This document shows positions 48,945 through 57,734 of a stretch of DNA of 64,000 nucleotides, one piece after another. The translations under genes were made by a program, and so were the position numbers. The notes under the pieces are model-generated. The model saw only the letters and a list, made by a program, of their open reading frames with translations, was not told the DNA's origin and made no database searches. The number at the start of each line of letters is the position of its first letter. Position 1 is the first letter of the stretch. This stretch comes from Candidatus Saccharimonadota bacterium (GTDB taxonomy: Bacteria > Patescibacteriota > Saccharimonadia > Saccharimonadales > Saccharimonadaceae), in the NCBI GenBank assembly GCA_905372095.1, contig CAJPNK010000001.1, positions 62,001 to 126,000 of the forward strand, given 5' to 3'.

Positions 48945-49988
48945 ATGCTAGATGACTCTAATATTTTGAAGCAAAGAGACAACGGAGGTGCTCTCGAAGT
49001 TGCGGCTAAACTTTATCAACAGGCAAATTTTGACTGCCAATTGCGCGACGCCGAGCACGACGGCCGCGAACTGCGCAACATCATCGTCGCTGGCATGGGC
49101 GGCTCGGCGCTAGCGGCCGACCTCGCTAAGTCGCTGCTCAACGACACGCTATCAATTCCGTTCGACGTCGTCAAGGACTACGGTTTGCCGCATTACGCCG
49201 ATCGCAATACCTTAGTTATCGCTAGCAGCCATTCAGGCAACACCGAGGAAACTCTATCATGCCTCAAACAGGCGATTGAACACGGCTGCCAAATTGCTAT
49301 CATTGCTACCGGTGGAGAGCTTAACGAGATTGCTCAACGAGAACATATCCTATCAGCACTCATTCCCAAAGATTGCCAGCCGCGCATGGCCGTAATTTAT
49401 TCGCTACGAGCGCTATTTGAGGTGCTTAATGCTTTCAAGTTGATTGACCGCACCTACATTGACGAACTAGCAGCTATTAGCGCTTGGCTAAAGAAGGAAA
49501 GCACGCTCTGGGCCAAAGATGTGCCGACCAAGCAAAACTACGCCAAACAGCTGGCCTTAATCGCTGTCGGCAAAACGCCGGTTTTCTACGGCGGTAGTTT
49601 GATGGCGCCGCTAGCTTATAAGTGGAAAATTAGTTGGAACGAAAATGCTAAAAACGTTGCTTTCTGCAACTATTTGCCAGAATTCAGCCACAACGAATTT
49701 ATTGGCTGGACTAGCCACCCGGTCGAGAAGCCTTTCGCGGTATTTGATTTGCTAAGCGATCTCGAACACCCGCGCATCCTCAAACGCTTCTCGCTCAGCG
49801 ATCAGATGCTATCTGGCAAACGCCCGAAATCAAATGTGGTACCGCTCGCAGGCAAAACACCGCTACAGCAGATGCTGTGGGGTTGTATTTTAGCAGATTT
49901 TGCCAGTATTTACGTGGCAATTCTCAATAATGTCGACCCGACCCAGGTTAACTTAATTGAAAAGTTCAAAAAAGCCCTCGAAAAATAA
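48945..49988 (+). CDS. Bifunctional phosphoglucose/phosphomannose isomerase-type SIS protein
   Basis: 347 aa. Two SIS domains: IIVAGMGGSALAADLAKSLL and TLVIASSHSGNTEETLSCL in the first, IAVGKTPVFYGGSLMAPLAYKWKISWNENAK in the second. FCNYLPEFSHNEFIGW carries the catalytic Glu/His of the PGI/PMI family. It interconverts glucose-6-P or mannose-6-P and fructose-6-P, feeding wall sugars. AAAGG lies upstream. A terminator follows. Confidence 0.92.
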   Translation: MLDDSNILKQRDNGGALEVAAKLYQQANFDCQLRDAEHDGRELRNIIVAGMGGSALAADLAKSLLNDTLSIPFDVVKDYGLPHYADRNTLVIASSHSGNTEETLSCLKQAIEHGCQIAIIATGGELNEIAQREHILSALIPKDCQPRMAVIYSLRALFEVLNAFKLIDRTYIDELAAISAWLKKESTLWAKDVPTKQNYAKQLALIAVGKTPVFYGGSLMAPLAYKWKISWNENAKNVAFCNYLPEFSHNEFIGWTSHPVEKPFAVFDLLSDLEHPRILKRFSLSDQMLSGKRPKSNVVPLAGKTPLQQMLWGCILADFASIYVAILNNVDPTQVNLIEKFKKALEK

Positions 49989-50012
49989 ACGCGCCTGGAG
50001 ATAAGTAAAAAT

Positions 50013-50045
50013 AAAATAGACAGAATAAGCGCTGTCTATTTTGTT
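50013..50045 (+). terminator. Terminator after the PGI/PMI gene
   Basis: AAAATAGACAG and CTGTCTATTTT pair perfectly over 11 bp around a 8-nt loop and run into T-rich sequence. It can work on both strands (the MacB permease ends 28 nt further). Confidence 0.8.
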
Positions 50046-50072
50046 TATTGTCTATCGGTAGAAATTCAGCTT

Positions 50073-51302
50073 CTAGTGGTATTGCCGCAGCGATTCAATA
50101 GTATTCTTGCGCGCCGCTTTCAGGGCAGGGTAAGTACCGAAAATTACGCCAGAACCAACCGCCATCAACAACGCCGCAATCGCCGTTGACCAGGTCATTG
50201 TCGGCCCAAAGCTCATTTGCGAACTAATAATCACAGCTAACAAACAACCAACCAGATAACCGCAAGTGCCGCCTAGCAGGCTAATCATCAGCGACTCGAC
50301 TAAAAATTGCCCGATAATTGTCCGCTGGCTAGCGCCAACTGCTTTACGGATACCAATTTCGCGGGTGCGCTCAGCCACGCCAACCAGCATGATATTCATG
50401 ATACCAACGCCGCCCACTACCAGCGAAATCGCTGCAATAGCCGCCATCACCGCTGTTAAGGCACTAAACAATTCGCCAGTCGGCCGGCCAATATCAGTGC
50501 CACTTAGAATAGTAAAGTTGGCCTCGCCTAGGTGTTGTTTGAGGATTTTCTCTTTCAATTTATCTTTAACAGCCGAGACATTATCCTTGTCCTTTGCCAG
50601 AACGTTAATTTGTTGAATCTGCGTACTACCTTTGTGCAGCAATTTACCTTGATTATAAGAAACAAAAATCGCATTACCATAATCGACAGTGTTATAGTTA
50701 ACTGGGTTAGCGCCAGCCTTGACAACACCTATAACTGTGAATTGTTGGCCGTACATAGTAAACATCTGACCGACCGACCGATCAGTATTAAATAGTTTAG
50801 TTGATAGTTCGCTACCGATCACCACTGCCGAATCGTCAGTTTCTTCGCCGAGGAACTGGCCGGCGTTCATTTTGATATCTGCCGTCTTGATAAACGCAGG
50901 AGTAGTAGAAAGTACAACATTATTAGCTGCCTCAGCTCGAGAGGTTTTAGCGGTAGCATTCAAAATCATTAGCGGCACCACCGCGTCGATACCGTCAATT
51001 GACTTAGCGGCCTCGATGTCTGCCTCGGTCAACGAACTGGTGCCGAATAACTGCTGCCCGGCTGGGTTGAGATAGGCATTCAAATCGCGCGTCTGCGCGC
51101 CCGGACGGACGATAATTAGCTTGCCGTCATAGGTATTAACTTGGTTAGAGATCATTCCGCGAGCACCGTCGCTAATCGCCAAAATACACGTCACGCTAGC
51201 CACGCCGATAGCAATACCCAGCGCCGTCAGCACCGTACGCGCGCGGCTGCGCCGCAATGTTTGATAAGCGTCGGTGATGTGTTCAACTGTCATTAACCTC
51301 AT
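50073..51302 (-). CDS. MacB-type ABC transporter permease
   Basis: 409 aa. An N-terminal membrane helix (TVLTALGIAIGVASVTCILAI), an external MacB-PCD domain (about 45-270, QVNTYDGKLIIVRPGAQ and so on) and three C-terminal helices with the FtsX motif GVGIMNIMLVGVAERTREIGIRKAVGAS. Such pairs export peptides or lipoprotein-like substrates without an outer-membrane partner in single-membrane cells. The start overlaps the ATPase stop as ATGA. Confidence 0.95.
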   Translation of the reverse strand: MRLMTVEHITDAYQTLRRSRARTVLTALGIAIGVASVTCILAISDGARGMISNQVNTYDGKLIIVRPGAQTRDLNAYLNPAGQQLFGTSSLTEADIEAAKSIDGIDAVVPLMILNATAKTSRAEAANNVVLSTTPAFIKTADIKMNAGQFLGEETDDSAVVIGSELSTKLFNTDRSVGQMFTMYGQQFTVIGVVKAGANPVNYNTVDYGNAIFVSYNQGKLLHKGSTQIQQINVLAKDKDNVSAVKDKLKEKILKQHLGEANFTILSGTDIGRPTGELFSALTAVMAAIAAISLVVGGVGIMNIMLVGVAERTREIGIRKAVGASQRTIIGQFLVESLMISLLGGTCGYLVGCLLAVIISSQMSFGPTMTWSTAIAALLMAVGSGVIFGTYPALKAARKNTIESLRQYH

Positions 51303-52192
51303 TTTTCGTCGTCCTCGCTCTTTTTGGCTGTCTTTTTAGGCTTATCTTTGGTAGCTTCTTTTGTTTCTTCTTTGGCTTTTTTAGTGTCCTTATCCTTGGC
51401 GTTCTTAGCATCTGCGTCATTCTTGTCTTTAGAAGCGTCTGATTTGTGCAGCGGGATTGCCACTTCCTTTGATTCGGTATGCGACTCAACCGTTACGCGG
51501 CGGTCGCTGGCAACCTTGCCGTCAAGCATGTTAATCACGCGGCTAGCATAGCTAGTCAGATTCGGGTTGTGAGTCACCATGACGATAGTGTTGCCTTTTT
51601 TATGCAAGTTAGCCAGTTCCTCCATAATAACGTGGCTAGAGCGGCTATCGAGGTTGCCAGTCGGCTCGTCGGCTAAGATAATGCTCGGTTTATTAACTAA
51701 AGCCCGCGCAATCGCCACTCGCTGCATCTGGCCGCCCGATAGCTGCCACGGCATATAATATTCGCGTTCTTGTAAATGGAATGATTTCAGGATACTACTA
51801 GCCATTTCTAGACGTTTGACACGCGGTACGCCTTTGTAAATCAGCGGCAAAGCGACATTTTCCAGCACCGTCAAGCGATTAATCAAATTAAAACTTTGAA
51901 AAACGATGCCAATCTTGTTAGAACGAATTTTGGCGTACTGCCGCTCTGATAGGCGAGCGGTCGAATGTTCTTCGAACAGATATTCGCCCTGGTCAGGCCG
52001 ATCCAAAAAACCAATGATATTAAGCAAAGTCGTCTTGCCGCAGCCGGACGGCCCCATCACGGCGATAAACTCGCCTTCGCGGATGGTCAGATCAATTTCA
52101 TCGAGCGCATCGTGCGCCGCGTCGCCTATACCGTATATTTTTGTAAGTTTTTTAAGTTGAATTATCGGCCTTGCTGTCTTTCGCGCTGTCAT
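51299..52192 (-). CDS. MacB/LolD-type ABC ATPase with Lys-rich tail
   Basis: 297 aa. Walker A is MGPSGCGKTTLLNIIG, signature LSGGQMQRVAIARAL, Walker B IILADEPTGNLD and H-loop MVTHN. The first 230 residues are a normal MacB ATPase. The last 60 (SDASKDKNDADAKNAKDKDT and so on) are a charged, disordered Lys/Asp/Glu tail not usual in the family. The ATG lies 8 nt after TATAAT. It pairs with the permease downstream. Confidence 0.94.
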   Translation of the reverse strand: MTARKTARPIIQLKKLTKIYGIGDAAHDALDEIDLTIREGEFIAVMGPSGCGKTTLLNIIGFLDRPDQGEYLFEEHSTARLSERQYAKIRSNKIGIVFQSFNLINRLTVLENVALPLIYKGVPRVKRLEMASSILKSFHLQEREYYMPWQLSGGQMQRVAIARALVNKPSIILADEPTGNLDSRSSHVIMEELANLHKKGNTIVMVTHNPNLTSYASRVINMLDGKVASDRRVTVESHTESKEVAIPLHKSDASKDKNDADAKNAKDKDTKKAKEETKEATKDKPKKTAKKSEDDEK

Positions 52193-52329
52193 ATTAATCT
52201 ATTATAGACAAGTGACGTTTAATAAATCAACCGATGAAGATTGTGTAAAATACTACATTTTTAATTAGTCGGGCACAGAATAAAGCGCAATTCATATTTC
52301 TGGCGTTTTCTGGTAGAATTGTAAGCGAA

Positions 52330-52419
52330 GGAGAGGTGACCGAGTGGTTGAAGGTGCACGCCTGGAACGCGTGTGTGCGAGCAATCGTACCCAGGGTTCG
52401 AATCCCTGTCTCTCCGCCA
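52330..52419 (+). tRNA. tRNA-Ser(GGA)
   Basis: Acceptor GGAGAGG/TCTCTCC-type, anticodon loop CTGGAAC (GGA), long variable arm, TTCGAAT T-loop, discriminator G with encoded CCA. Reads UCC and UCU. Confidence 0.97.
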
Positions 52420-52423
52420 AATA

Positions 52424-52846
52424 TCACACCGCTTGGCTCGACGCCAAATCAGGAAACTTTGCCTCTAGTCGGCGCAAGCGCTTGTCTAACGAACCATACA
52501 AAGTATCGTCCACCAGCTCGCGGCTGCCAGATTCGTGGTAAAGTTCAAGTCGCAGACTAGCAATCTCGGCATGAATTTTGCCGTCTTCAGCTTTTAGCTC
52601 ATTGAAGCCCTTATCCATTCGCAAATCCATATCTTTCACGATATCAACCAACGTTTTATGGTCGTTGCGAATATCGGCGAGCTGTTCATCAATTTGCTCA
52701 AAACGCTTGTCTATCTGCTCAAAGCGCCTATCAATCTGAGCAAAGCGTCTGTCGATTTGCTCAAACCGTTCGTTCATCGTTTTCGCCAAATTGGCAACGA
52801 TATCACCCAGTTTTTGTATCTGATTGGATAATTCCTCATTAGTCAT
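52424..52846 (-). CDS. Coiled-coil protein with heptad repeats
   Basis: 140 aa from the ATG at 52846, which follows a TTAAAT box by 6 nt. The N-terminal half has consecutive 7-residue units of the form RFEQIDR (RFEQIDRRFAQIDRRFEQID), a classical continuous coiled coil, then KDMDLRMDKGFNELKAEDGK and a C-terminal basic helix (LDKRLRRLEAKFP). It resembles small DUF1640/tail-fibre-like coiled-coil proteins; the function is unknown. It lies convergent to tRNA-Ser(GGA), a common insertion spot. Confidence 0.75.
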   Translation of the reverse strand: MTNEELSNQIQKLGDIVANLAKTMNERFEQIDRRFAQIDRRFEQIDKRFEQIDEQLADIRNDHKTLVDIVKDMDLRMDKGFNELKAEDGKIHAEIASLRLELYHESGSRELVDDTLYGSLDKRLRRLEAKFPDLASSQAV

Positions 52847-52974
52847 ACTTCTATTTAACCACAAACATCAGCAGCATAGCAACTGTCTGCCAAACGAAAA
52901 GCGCCCGCCCAGCGGGGCAGCCGCTCTCAATCATCAGACACGAACCATCCGATCTAGGCTCGTATAAAAACATG

Positions 52975-53051
52975 TGGTACACCCGGCGCGATTCGAACGC
53001 ACGACCTCTGGTACCGCAAACCAACGCTCTATCCAGCTGAGCTACGGGTGC
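52975..53051 (-). tRNA. tRNA-Arg(GCG)
   Basis: Acceptor GCACCCG/CGGGTGT, anticodon stem TTGGT/ACCAG with loop TTGCGGT (anticodon GCG), T-loop TTCGAAT, discriminator A with encoded CCA. Reads CGC and CGU without A-to-I editing. Confidence 0.93.
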
Positions 53052-53084
53052 TAACTAGCTGATAATAGCATACTCAAACACTTT

Positions 53085-53777
53085 TCACAAGTGAAGCTTG
53101 GCTAGTATTCGGTCGATAAAATCTGGCTTGACCTCTTTCATCGGCAGGCGCGCCGCTAGCATGTCGACAATTTTCTCGCCTGATTCCTCAGGGAAGTAAA
53201 TATTCTGCCCTAGCTGGAAGCGCTTGCGCGGAATTAGCGCAATATGATGAACATTATTGATAGTGACAACATCAAACGATTTAAACTGATCATACTGCAT
53301 TAGCCGGTCGCGAGCATACAGACCCTTGCGGGTCAAGGTGTAATCAATAATCTCTGGCGGCCGATGCGCGTACACGCCCAGCGCCACCGCCATCACTGGC
53401 AACAAAATAGTGAATGTCAGCGAATTAAACGCAAAATAAGCAATCGCCATCATTATGAGCGTCGCTAGTGCCAAAGCTGCATACCACATCATTGAACGCT
53501 CGCTATAGAGATGCTCTGGACCTTGCCAGCGCACAAGAATTTCGCTATCGTCAGGCTCGACCGCTGGCGTTGCATCATCGCCAAATGCTGAAGTATCGCT
53601 CTCTGCTGAATTAAGACCAGTTGGAGCAGTTGAATCTGCCGCCTCAGCATCAACTGAAGCTGGCTGGGTTGATTCTGCACTCGTATTTAACTCTGCTTCT
53701 GAAACAGCCGCTTGAAAAGGCGCCCCAGAAGCTGTCTCTGCTGGTTTTTGCCAATCTTGCGATGAGTCGTCTTGCAT
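53085..53777 (-). CDS. Hypothetical membrane protein with acidic N-terminus and PH-like domain
   Basis: 230 aa. Residues 1-85 are acidic, Ala/Ser/Thr-rich and disordered. Two close membrane helices (MMWYAALALATLIMMAIAYF and TFTILLPVMAVALGVYAH) follow, then a C-terminal cytoplasmic domain (IIDYTLTRKGLYARDRLMQYDQFKSFDVV, ALIPRKRFQLGQNIYFP) that looks like the bacterial PH/DUF304-type fold. The ATG is 6 nt after TATAAT (53784-53789). The function is unknown. Confidence 0.78.
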   Translation of the reverse strand: MQDDSSQDWQKPAETASGAPFQAAVSEAELNTSAESTQPASVDAEAADSTAPTGLNSAESDTSAFGDDATPAVEPDDSEILVRWQGPEHLYSERSMMWYAALALATLIMMAIAYFAFNSLTFTILLPVMAVALGVYAHRPPEIIDYTLTRKGLYARDRLMQYDQFKSFDVVTINNVHHIALIPRKRFQLGQNIYFPEESGEKIVDMLAARLPMKEVKPDFIDRILAKLHL

Positions 53778-53813
53778 AACCGCATTATATCATGGCTGCA
53801 GTGATTACCACAA

Positions 53814-53841
53814 AAAAATAGAGGACAACAAACGGCCTCTA
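53814..53841 (-). terminator. Terminator after tRNA-Ser(GCT)
   Basis: The minus strand has TAGAGG, an 11-nt loop, CCTCTA and then a run of T. Confidence 0.8.
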
Positions 53842-53848
53842 CTTTTCT

Positions 53849-53941
53849 TGGCGGAGGAGGGGAGATTCGAACTCCCGCTACAGGTCTCCCCGTACTAACG
53901 ATTTAGCAAACCGTCCCCTTCAGCCACTTGGGTACTCCTCC
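53849..53941 (-). tRNA. tRNA-Ser(GCT)
   Basis: Acceptor GGAGGAG/CTCCTCC, anticodon loop TTGCTAA (GCT), long variable arm, TTCGAAT T-loop, G discriminator and encoded CCA. Reads AGC and AGU. Confidence 0.96.
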
Positions 53942-54064
53942 GAACGAAGCTATCACCAATAGTAAAGCTCCAATCGCTACCAGTTTAGCATATTTTACCA
54001 TTGCTGCATAGATTTTTGATGATAACCATGTATACTAATAACTAGAAGGACTTCAAAAATCATT

Positions 54065-54505
54065 ATGAAAAGCACTAATATTATCATTAGAATCCTAGCT
54101 TCAATTACCATCGCCATTGCTGCGCTGTCGCCGCTGCCGGTAGCGGCTATCGGCTCAATCGCGGACGGCGCTAGTTCGGCGCGCGGCGCCGACCAGCCAA
54201 CCACCTTATTCGGCGAGTCTGGCGTATTTTCACGAGTGAGCAGCGTCTTGCTATTCATCGTTGGCGCCGTTGCTGTAATTATGCTCATCATCGGCGGGCT
54301 AAAATATATCGTATCTGGCGGCGACGCCTCGAAAGTTCAATCAGCCAAGAACACTATCCTTTACGCGCTAGTCGGTATAATCGTGGCAATTCTGGCCTAC
54401 GCGGCCGTTAATTTCGTCATCGGCAATTTTATACCTAGCCCATCAGGTAGCGGTATTGGCGGCAGCGGTACTACTACTGGCGGTTATGGCGCCTCCAGCC
54501 GCTGA
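54065..54505 (+). CDS. VirB2/TrbC-like pilin (Mbov_0395-like), copy 1
   Basis: 146 aa. Cleavable-looking signal (IIIRILASITIAIAALSPLPVAA), then two membrane helices (VLLFIVGAVAVIMLIIGGLKYI and LYALVGIIVAILAYAAVNFVI) with the shared loop VSGGDASKVQSAKNTI. A Gly/Ser/Thr-rich C-terminal tail (SGSGIGGSGTTTGGYGASSR) is unique among the paralogues here. Such proteins are taken as pilins of type IV secretion or conjugation systems. It stands alone on the plus strand, apart from the six-gene run. Confidence 0.88.
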   Translation: MKSTNIIIRILASITIAIAALSPLPVAAIGSIADGASSARGADQPTTLFGESGVFSRVSSVLLFIVGAVAVIMLIIGGLKYIVSGGDASKVQSAKNTILYALVGIIVAILAYAAVNFVIGNFIPSPSGSGIGGSGTTTGGYGASSR

Positions 54506-54542
54506 AATAATTTCATTTTTATAAAAGTAAATAAGGCATTTT

Positions 54543-54632
<90 letters not shown>

Positions 54633-54654
54633 AGCGGACCTATTATATCAGAGA

Positions 54655-55329
54655 TTAGCTACTCTGGGTAGGCTGCCGCGCTACTACCGCTACCGACACC
54701 TTTTCGGCTCCGCTATCCAGCAGAGCTTTGGCAGCATAATGCAATGTTGCTCCAGTAGTGTAAATATCATCGATCAATAAACAGCTAGCAGCCTCTGAGC
54801 TGTCGCAAACAAAAGCCTGCTTCGCTTGCTGCCAGCGCTCGCTCTTATCGGCAGTATGCTGGACTGATGAAGTTCGCCGATGCAATATCGTACGATAGGG
54901 GAGTTTGCGACGCCTAGCAAACTCCTTGGCTAACCTCGCTGCGTGATCGAAACCGCGCTGGCGAACGTGCGGCGCAATCGTCGGCACTGGCACCACAATT
55001 GTCTCGACAGGTAGTTCTGATACGCGCGTATCTAGCAAATCAACAATCTCGCGATAAGCACCGCCAACTCGTTCGAATTTATAAGCGCCAATCAACAGCT
55101 TCAAAGCGCCGCTTCGTTCGCCAACATACCAAGCATTTTCAAAAGGCGCTCTCGGCTGGCAGTGCTGGCATAAACTGCTGGAATTACGAATAGTTTTCGC
55201 GCATAGCAAGCACCGCTGCGAAGCTCGCGAGATGATGTTATTTTTACAATTATCACAAATAATCCTACCAATTTCACCGCAAGAACAACAGTAGTGGGGC
55301 GCTAGTATATCGAACAGGGAAATCATCAT
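54655..55329 (-). CDS. comF: ComF-family phosphoribosyltransferase-like protein
   Basis: 224 aa. An N-terminal zinc-finger set (HYCCSCGEIGRIICDNCKN, QRCLLCAKTI, LCQHCQ), a middle helical part (GALKLLIGAYKFERVGG) and a C-terminal PRTase domain with VPVPTIAPHVRQRGFDHAARLAKEF and the PRPP loop LLIDDIYTTGATLHYAAKAL. ComF proteins are required for DNA uptake in naturally competent bacteria, probably helping move or process ssDNA. Confidence 0.94.
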   Translation of the reverse strand: MMISLFDILAPHYCCSCGEIGRIICDNCKNNIISRASQRCLLCAKTIRNSSSLCQHCQPRAPFENAWYVGERSGALKLLIGAYKFERVGGAYREIVDLLDTRVSELPVETIVVPVPTIAPHVRQRGFDHAARLAKEFARRRKLPYRTILHRRTSSVQHTADKSERWQQAKQAFVCDSSEAASCLLIDDIYTTGATLHYAAKALLDSGAEKVSVAVVARQPTQSS

Positions 55330-55434
55330 TGTGTTTTTTACACTCTTATGGTTTATACAGTTGATTATACGCTATGCATAGTCTATAATGATAGTATAAA
55401 TTCAATCAGCCAACGAGAATAGTGGAGGACATCA

Positions 55435-55917
55435 ATGGCACGTAAACAAGATGACGATCTGTTGATCGGAGACGAGCTGGCTGCAGCATTTCTCAACGAT
55501 GACAGTTTAACGAACGATAATAACTCGCCAGCCGCGGCAGCACCTCAGCAGCAGACCGATGATAGCGCCTGGCAAGAGCAGGAAGAAGACTTTCCAGGCC
55601 AGCTAGCCGTTGACGTCTACGAGACCGACGAACTGCTAGTCATCAAGGCTCGAACTGCTGGCGTCAATAAAGAAGACCTCGATGTCAGCATCTCTGACGG
55701 CATCTTGACTATCAGCGGTACTCTATCAAGCGGCGACGACACCGCCGTTTCGCGCTGGCATATCCAAGAATGCTATTGGGGCGAATTTAGCCGCACGTTA
55801 GCATTGCCAGTAGCTGTTAAAGAAGACGAGGTGTCGGCAGTGCTCAAGGATGGCGTTCTAACTATTAGCTTCACCAAGGTAAAGCAAGAACAAGCCAAGA
55901 AGATTGCTATCCAATAG
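55435..55917 (+). CDS. Small heat-shock protein (Hsp20/alpha-crystallin)
   Basis: 160 aa. A disordered N-terminal arm (LNDDSLTNDNNSPAAAAPQQ) leads to an alpha-crystallin domain: PGQLAVDVYETDELLVIKARTAGV, LDVSISDGILTISGTL, and AVLKDGVLTISFTKV (the GVL signature). ATP-independent holdase. GGAGG lies upstream. Confidence 0.94.
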   Translation: MARKQDDDLLIGDELAAAFLNDDSLTNDNNSPAAAAPQQQTDDSAWQEQEEDFPGQLAVDVYETDELLVIKARTAGVNKEDLDVSISDGILTISGTLSSGDDTAVSRWHIQECYWGEFSRTLALPVAVKEDEVSAVLKDGVLTISFTKVKQEQAKKIAIQ

Positions 55918-55941
55918 AGCAGGGAAAATTAGATAAAATAA

Positions 55942-55968
55942 CCCGCAAGCAAACGCAAGCGGGTTGTT
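55942..55968 (+). terminator. Terminator of the hsp20 gene
   Basis: AACCCGC and GCGGGTT pair around a 13-nt loop, then GTTTCG. Confidence 0.7.
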
Positions 55969-56024
55969 TCGTTCCGCCAGTCAAAATCAAAATCGCGTTA
56001 AGCAAAAGAATGTGGTACAGCAAA

Positions 56025-56058
56025 ACAACCGCGCCAAATTAGCGCGGTTGTTTTACTT
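56025..56058 (-). terminator. Terminator of the pilin run
   Basis: AAAACAACCGCGC and GCGCGGTTGTTTT form a perfect 13-bp stem with an AT-flanked base, 16 nt after the last pilin stop on the minus strand. It works in both directions. Confidence 0.85.
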
Positions 56059-56073
56059 TGAAAGCAGCAGATA

Positions 56074-56523
56074 TTATTCCGACTTGACGAAGCTGGAAAT
56101 CACGAAGTTGACCGCCGCATAGGCTAGAATCGCTACTACGATACCAATTATCGAGTACAAAATGGTATTTTTGGCTGACTGCACCTGCGTCTGGTCGCCC
56201 TGCGAGGTGACATAGCGAAAACCGCCAATGATCAGCATAATCACCGATACGGCACCGATGACAAACAATAGAACGTTAGTGACGATGCGGAAAATAGGTG
56301 TCTGATCAGTACCTTCACAACCAGATTCATTACCAAACAGACAAGCCGATTGATCGGTGCCTTTGGCTGACTTAGCTCCGCCTGACACAGTCAAAGGTGG
56401 CTTTTCAGTTGAAGGGTCAGCAAATGCTGGCATAGTTTGAAACATCACGCCTGCCACCGATAGCGCCAGTGCAGGCACCGCTAGCAAACCGACAATACTA
56501 TCTTTATTTAGTTTAATTCTCAT
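56074..56523 (-). CDS. VirB2/TrbC-like pilin, copy 2
   Basis: 149 aa. Signal-like start (LLAVPALALSVAGVMFQTMPAFA), a polar region with two cysteines (DQSACLFGNESGCEG), then helices VLLFVIGAVSVIMLIIGGFRYV and ILYSIIGIVVAILAYAAVNFVI around TSQGDQTQVQSAKNT. It is the closest paralogue to copies 1 and 3. AAAGGAT lies upstream. Last gene of the minus-strand run, separated from copy 3 by about 120 nt. Confidence 0.9.
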   Translation of the reverse strand: MRIKLNKDSIVGLLAVPALALSVAGVMFQTMPAFADPSTEKPPLTVSGGAKSAKGTDQSACLFGNESGCEGTDQTPIFRIVTNVLLFVIGAVSVIMLIIGGFRYVTSQGDQTQVQSAKNTILYSIIGIVVAILAYAAVNFVISSFVKSE

Positions 56524-56642
56524 ACGGTCGATCCTTTCTGTATGATTTATTGATCTTATACGGATTATTATACAACATTTGGTAAATAATTGGGATTGCT
56601 TTTACGCTACATTACTAGGTAGTAACAGATATAGTAAGTAGA

Positions 56643-57029
56643 TCAGCCCACAAACTGAGTAACGACAAAACTAACAATCGCATAAGCAGCTATCGCCACT
56701 ACTACACCAATAACCGCATACAAAATAGTATTCTTGGCCGACTGCATCTGCGTCTGGTCGCCCTGCGAGGTAGCATAACGAATGCCGCCAACAATAATCA
56801 TGATCACTGATATTGCACCCATCAAAAACAAGAGTATATTTGTAACTGTTGTTAATATTGAGCCGAGACTTTTAGGGGTAGAACTAGTTCCTGACGCGGT
56901 CATACCTTGGTTTATACATTCTGAAGCAGAGCCACAAGATGCTGCTTCCGCCAGTGTCGTACCAACAAAGGTCATTGTTGCCGCACCCAGCATCAATATT
57001 AGTGCCGCCGTTATTATTTTCTTTTTCAT
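56643..57029 (-). CDS. VirB2/TrbC-like pilin, copy 3
   Basis: 128 aa. Signal IITAALILMLGAATMTFVGTTLAEA, two cysteines (SCGSASECI), helices ILLFLMGAISVIMIIVGGIRYA and ILYAVIGVVVAIAAYAIVSFVV around TSQGDQTQMQSAKNT. AAAGGAG lies 6 nt upstream. Confidence 0.9.
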   Translation of the reverse strand: MKKKIITAALILMLGAATMTFVGTTLAEAASCGSASECINQGMTASGTSSTPKSLGSILTTVTNILLFLMGAISVIMIIVGGIRYATSQGDQTQMQSAKNTILYAVIGVVVAIAAYAIVSFVVTQFVG

Positions 57030-57049
57030 AATTCTCCTTTCTATACTTT

Positions 57050-57436
57050 CTATCCGTACAAACTATCAACAACCAGTTGCACAATCGCCCTGGCGGATAT
57101 CGCCACTACTAGCCCGACGATAGCATACAAAATGGTATCCTTAGCCGACTTCAACTGCTGCTGGTTGCCTTGCGAAGTGACATACTTAAAACCGCCAATA
57201 ACAACCATAATTACTGATATCATTATCAATAGCCAAAATGCCCAACCAATAGGCGTAGAAATCGTCGAGTGCGTATTGTCAATTTCGTTGTGCTTGACGA
57301 GATCGCAATCCTCTTTACCGTAATCACCGCTATCGCAGGCGCCATGCAATCGAGCCGCCTGAACCGTCATCGGCATTACTGCTGCCACTGTTACAATCTC
57401 AGCGATTATAATTGCAAGTACGACTATTTTACGCAT
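57050..57436 (-). CDS. VirB2/TrbC-like pilin, copy 4
   Basis: 128 aa. Signal IVVLAIIIAEIVTVAAVMPMTVQA, two cysteines (GACDSGDYGKEDCD), helices WAFWLLIMISVIMVVIGGFKYV and ILYAIVGLVVAISARAIVQLVV around TSQGNQQQLKSAKDT. The ATG begins 1 nt after the stop of copy 5, so translation is coupled. Confidence 0.88.
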   Translation of the reverse strand: MRKIVVLAIIIAEIVTVAAVMPMTVQAARLHGACDSGDYGKEDCDLVKHNEIDNTHSTISTPIGWAFWLLIMISVIMVVIGGFKYVTSQGNQQQLKSAKDTILYAIVGLVVAISARAIVQLVVDSLYG

Positions 57437-57437
57437 T

Positions 57438-57734
57438 TTAGAAAAACGCTCCGTACACGAAAAGTATTAAAGCTGATGCCATATAAACTATCACTAAGCC
57501 GACAACTGTATACAGTATAGTATTTTTAGCTTGAGCAACTTTGTTGAGATCGCCCTGTGAAAGAGTATAGGTAAACCCGGCAATCACAATCACGACAATC
57601 GCAATTATAGTTGCCCAGAAAAACGCCAGCCTCATCACGCTCGGCAGAGCATCGTTATCCGTCTTGGTTGGAAAATAAAGAATACTGTCCGTATCAATTT
57701 TGCGTGCGGCGAGGACAATCGTTTGCCAAATCAT
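57438..57734 (-). CDS. VirB2/TrbC-like pilin, copy 5 (no signal peptide)
   Basis: 98 aa, the shortest copy: MIWQTIVLAARKIDTDSI, then helices LAFFWATIIAIVVIVIAGFTYT and ILYTVVGLVIVYMASALILFVY around LSQGDLNKVAQAKNT. It lacks a signal peptide and cysteines. Start overlaps the previous stop as ATGA, with AGGAG upstream. Confidence 0.85.
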   Translation of the reverse strand: MIWQTIVLAARKIDTDSILYFPTKTDNDALPSVMRLAFFWATIIAIVVIVIAGFTYTLSQGDLNKVAQAKNTILYTVVGLVIVYMASALILFVYGAFF

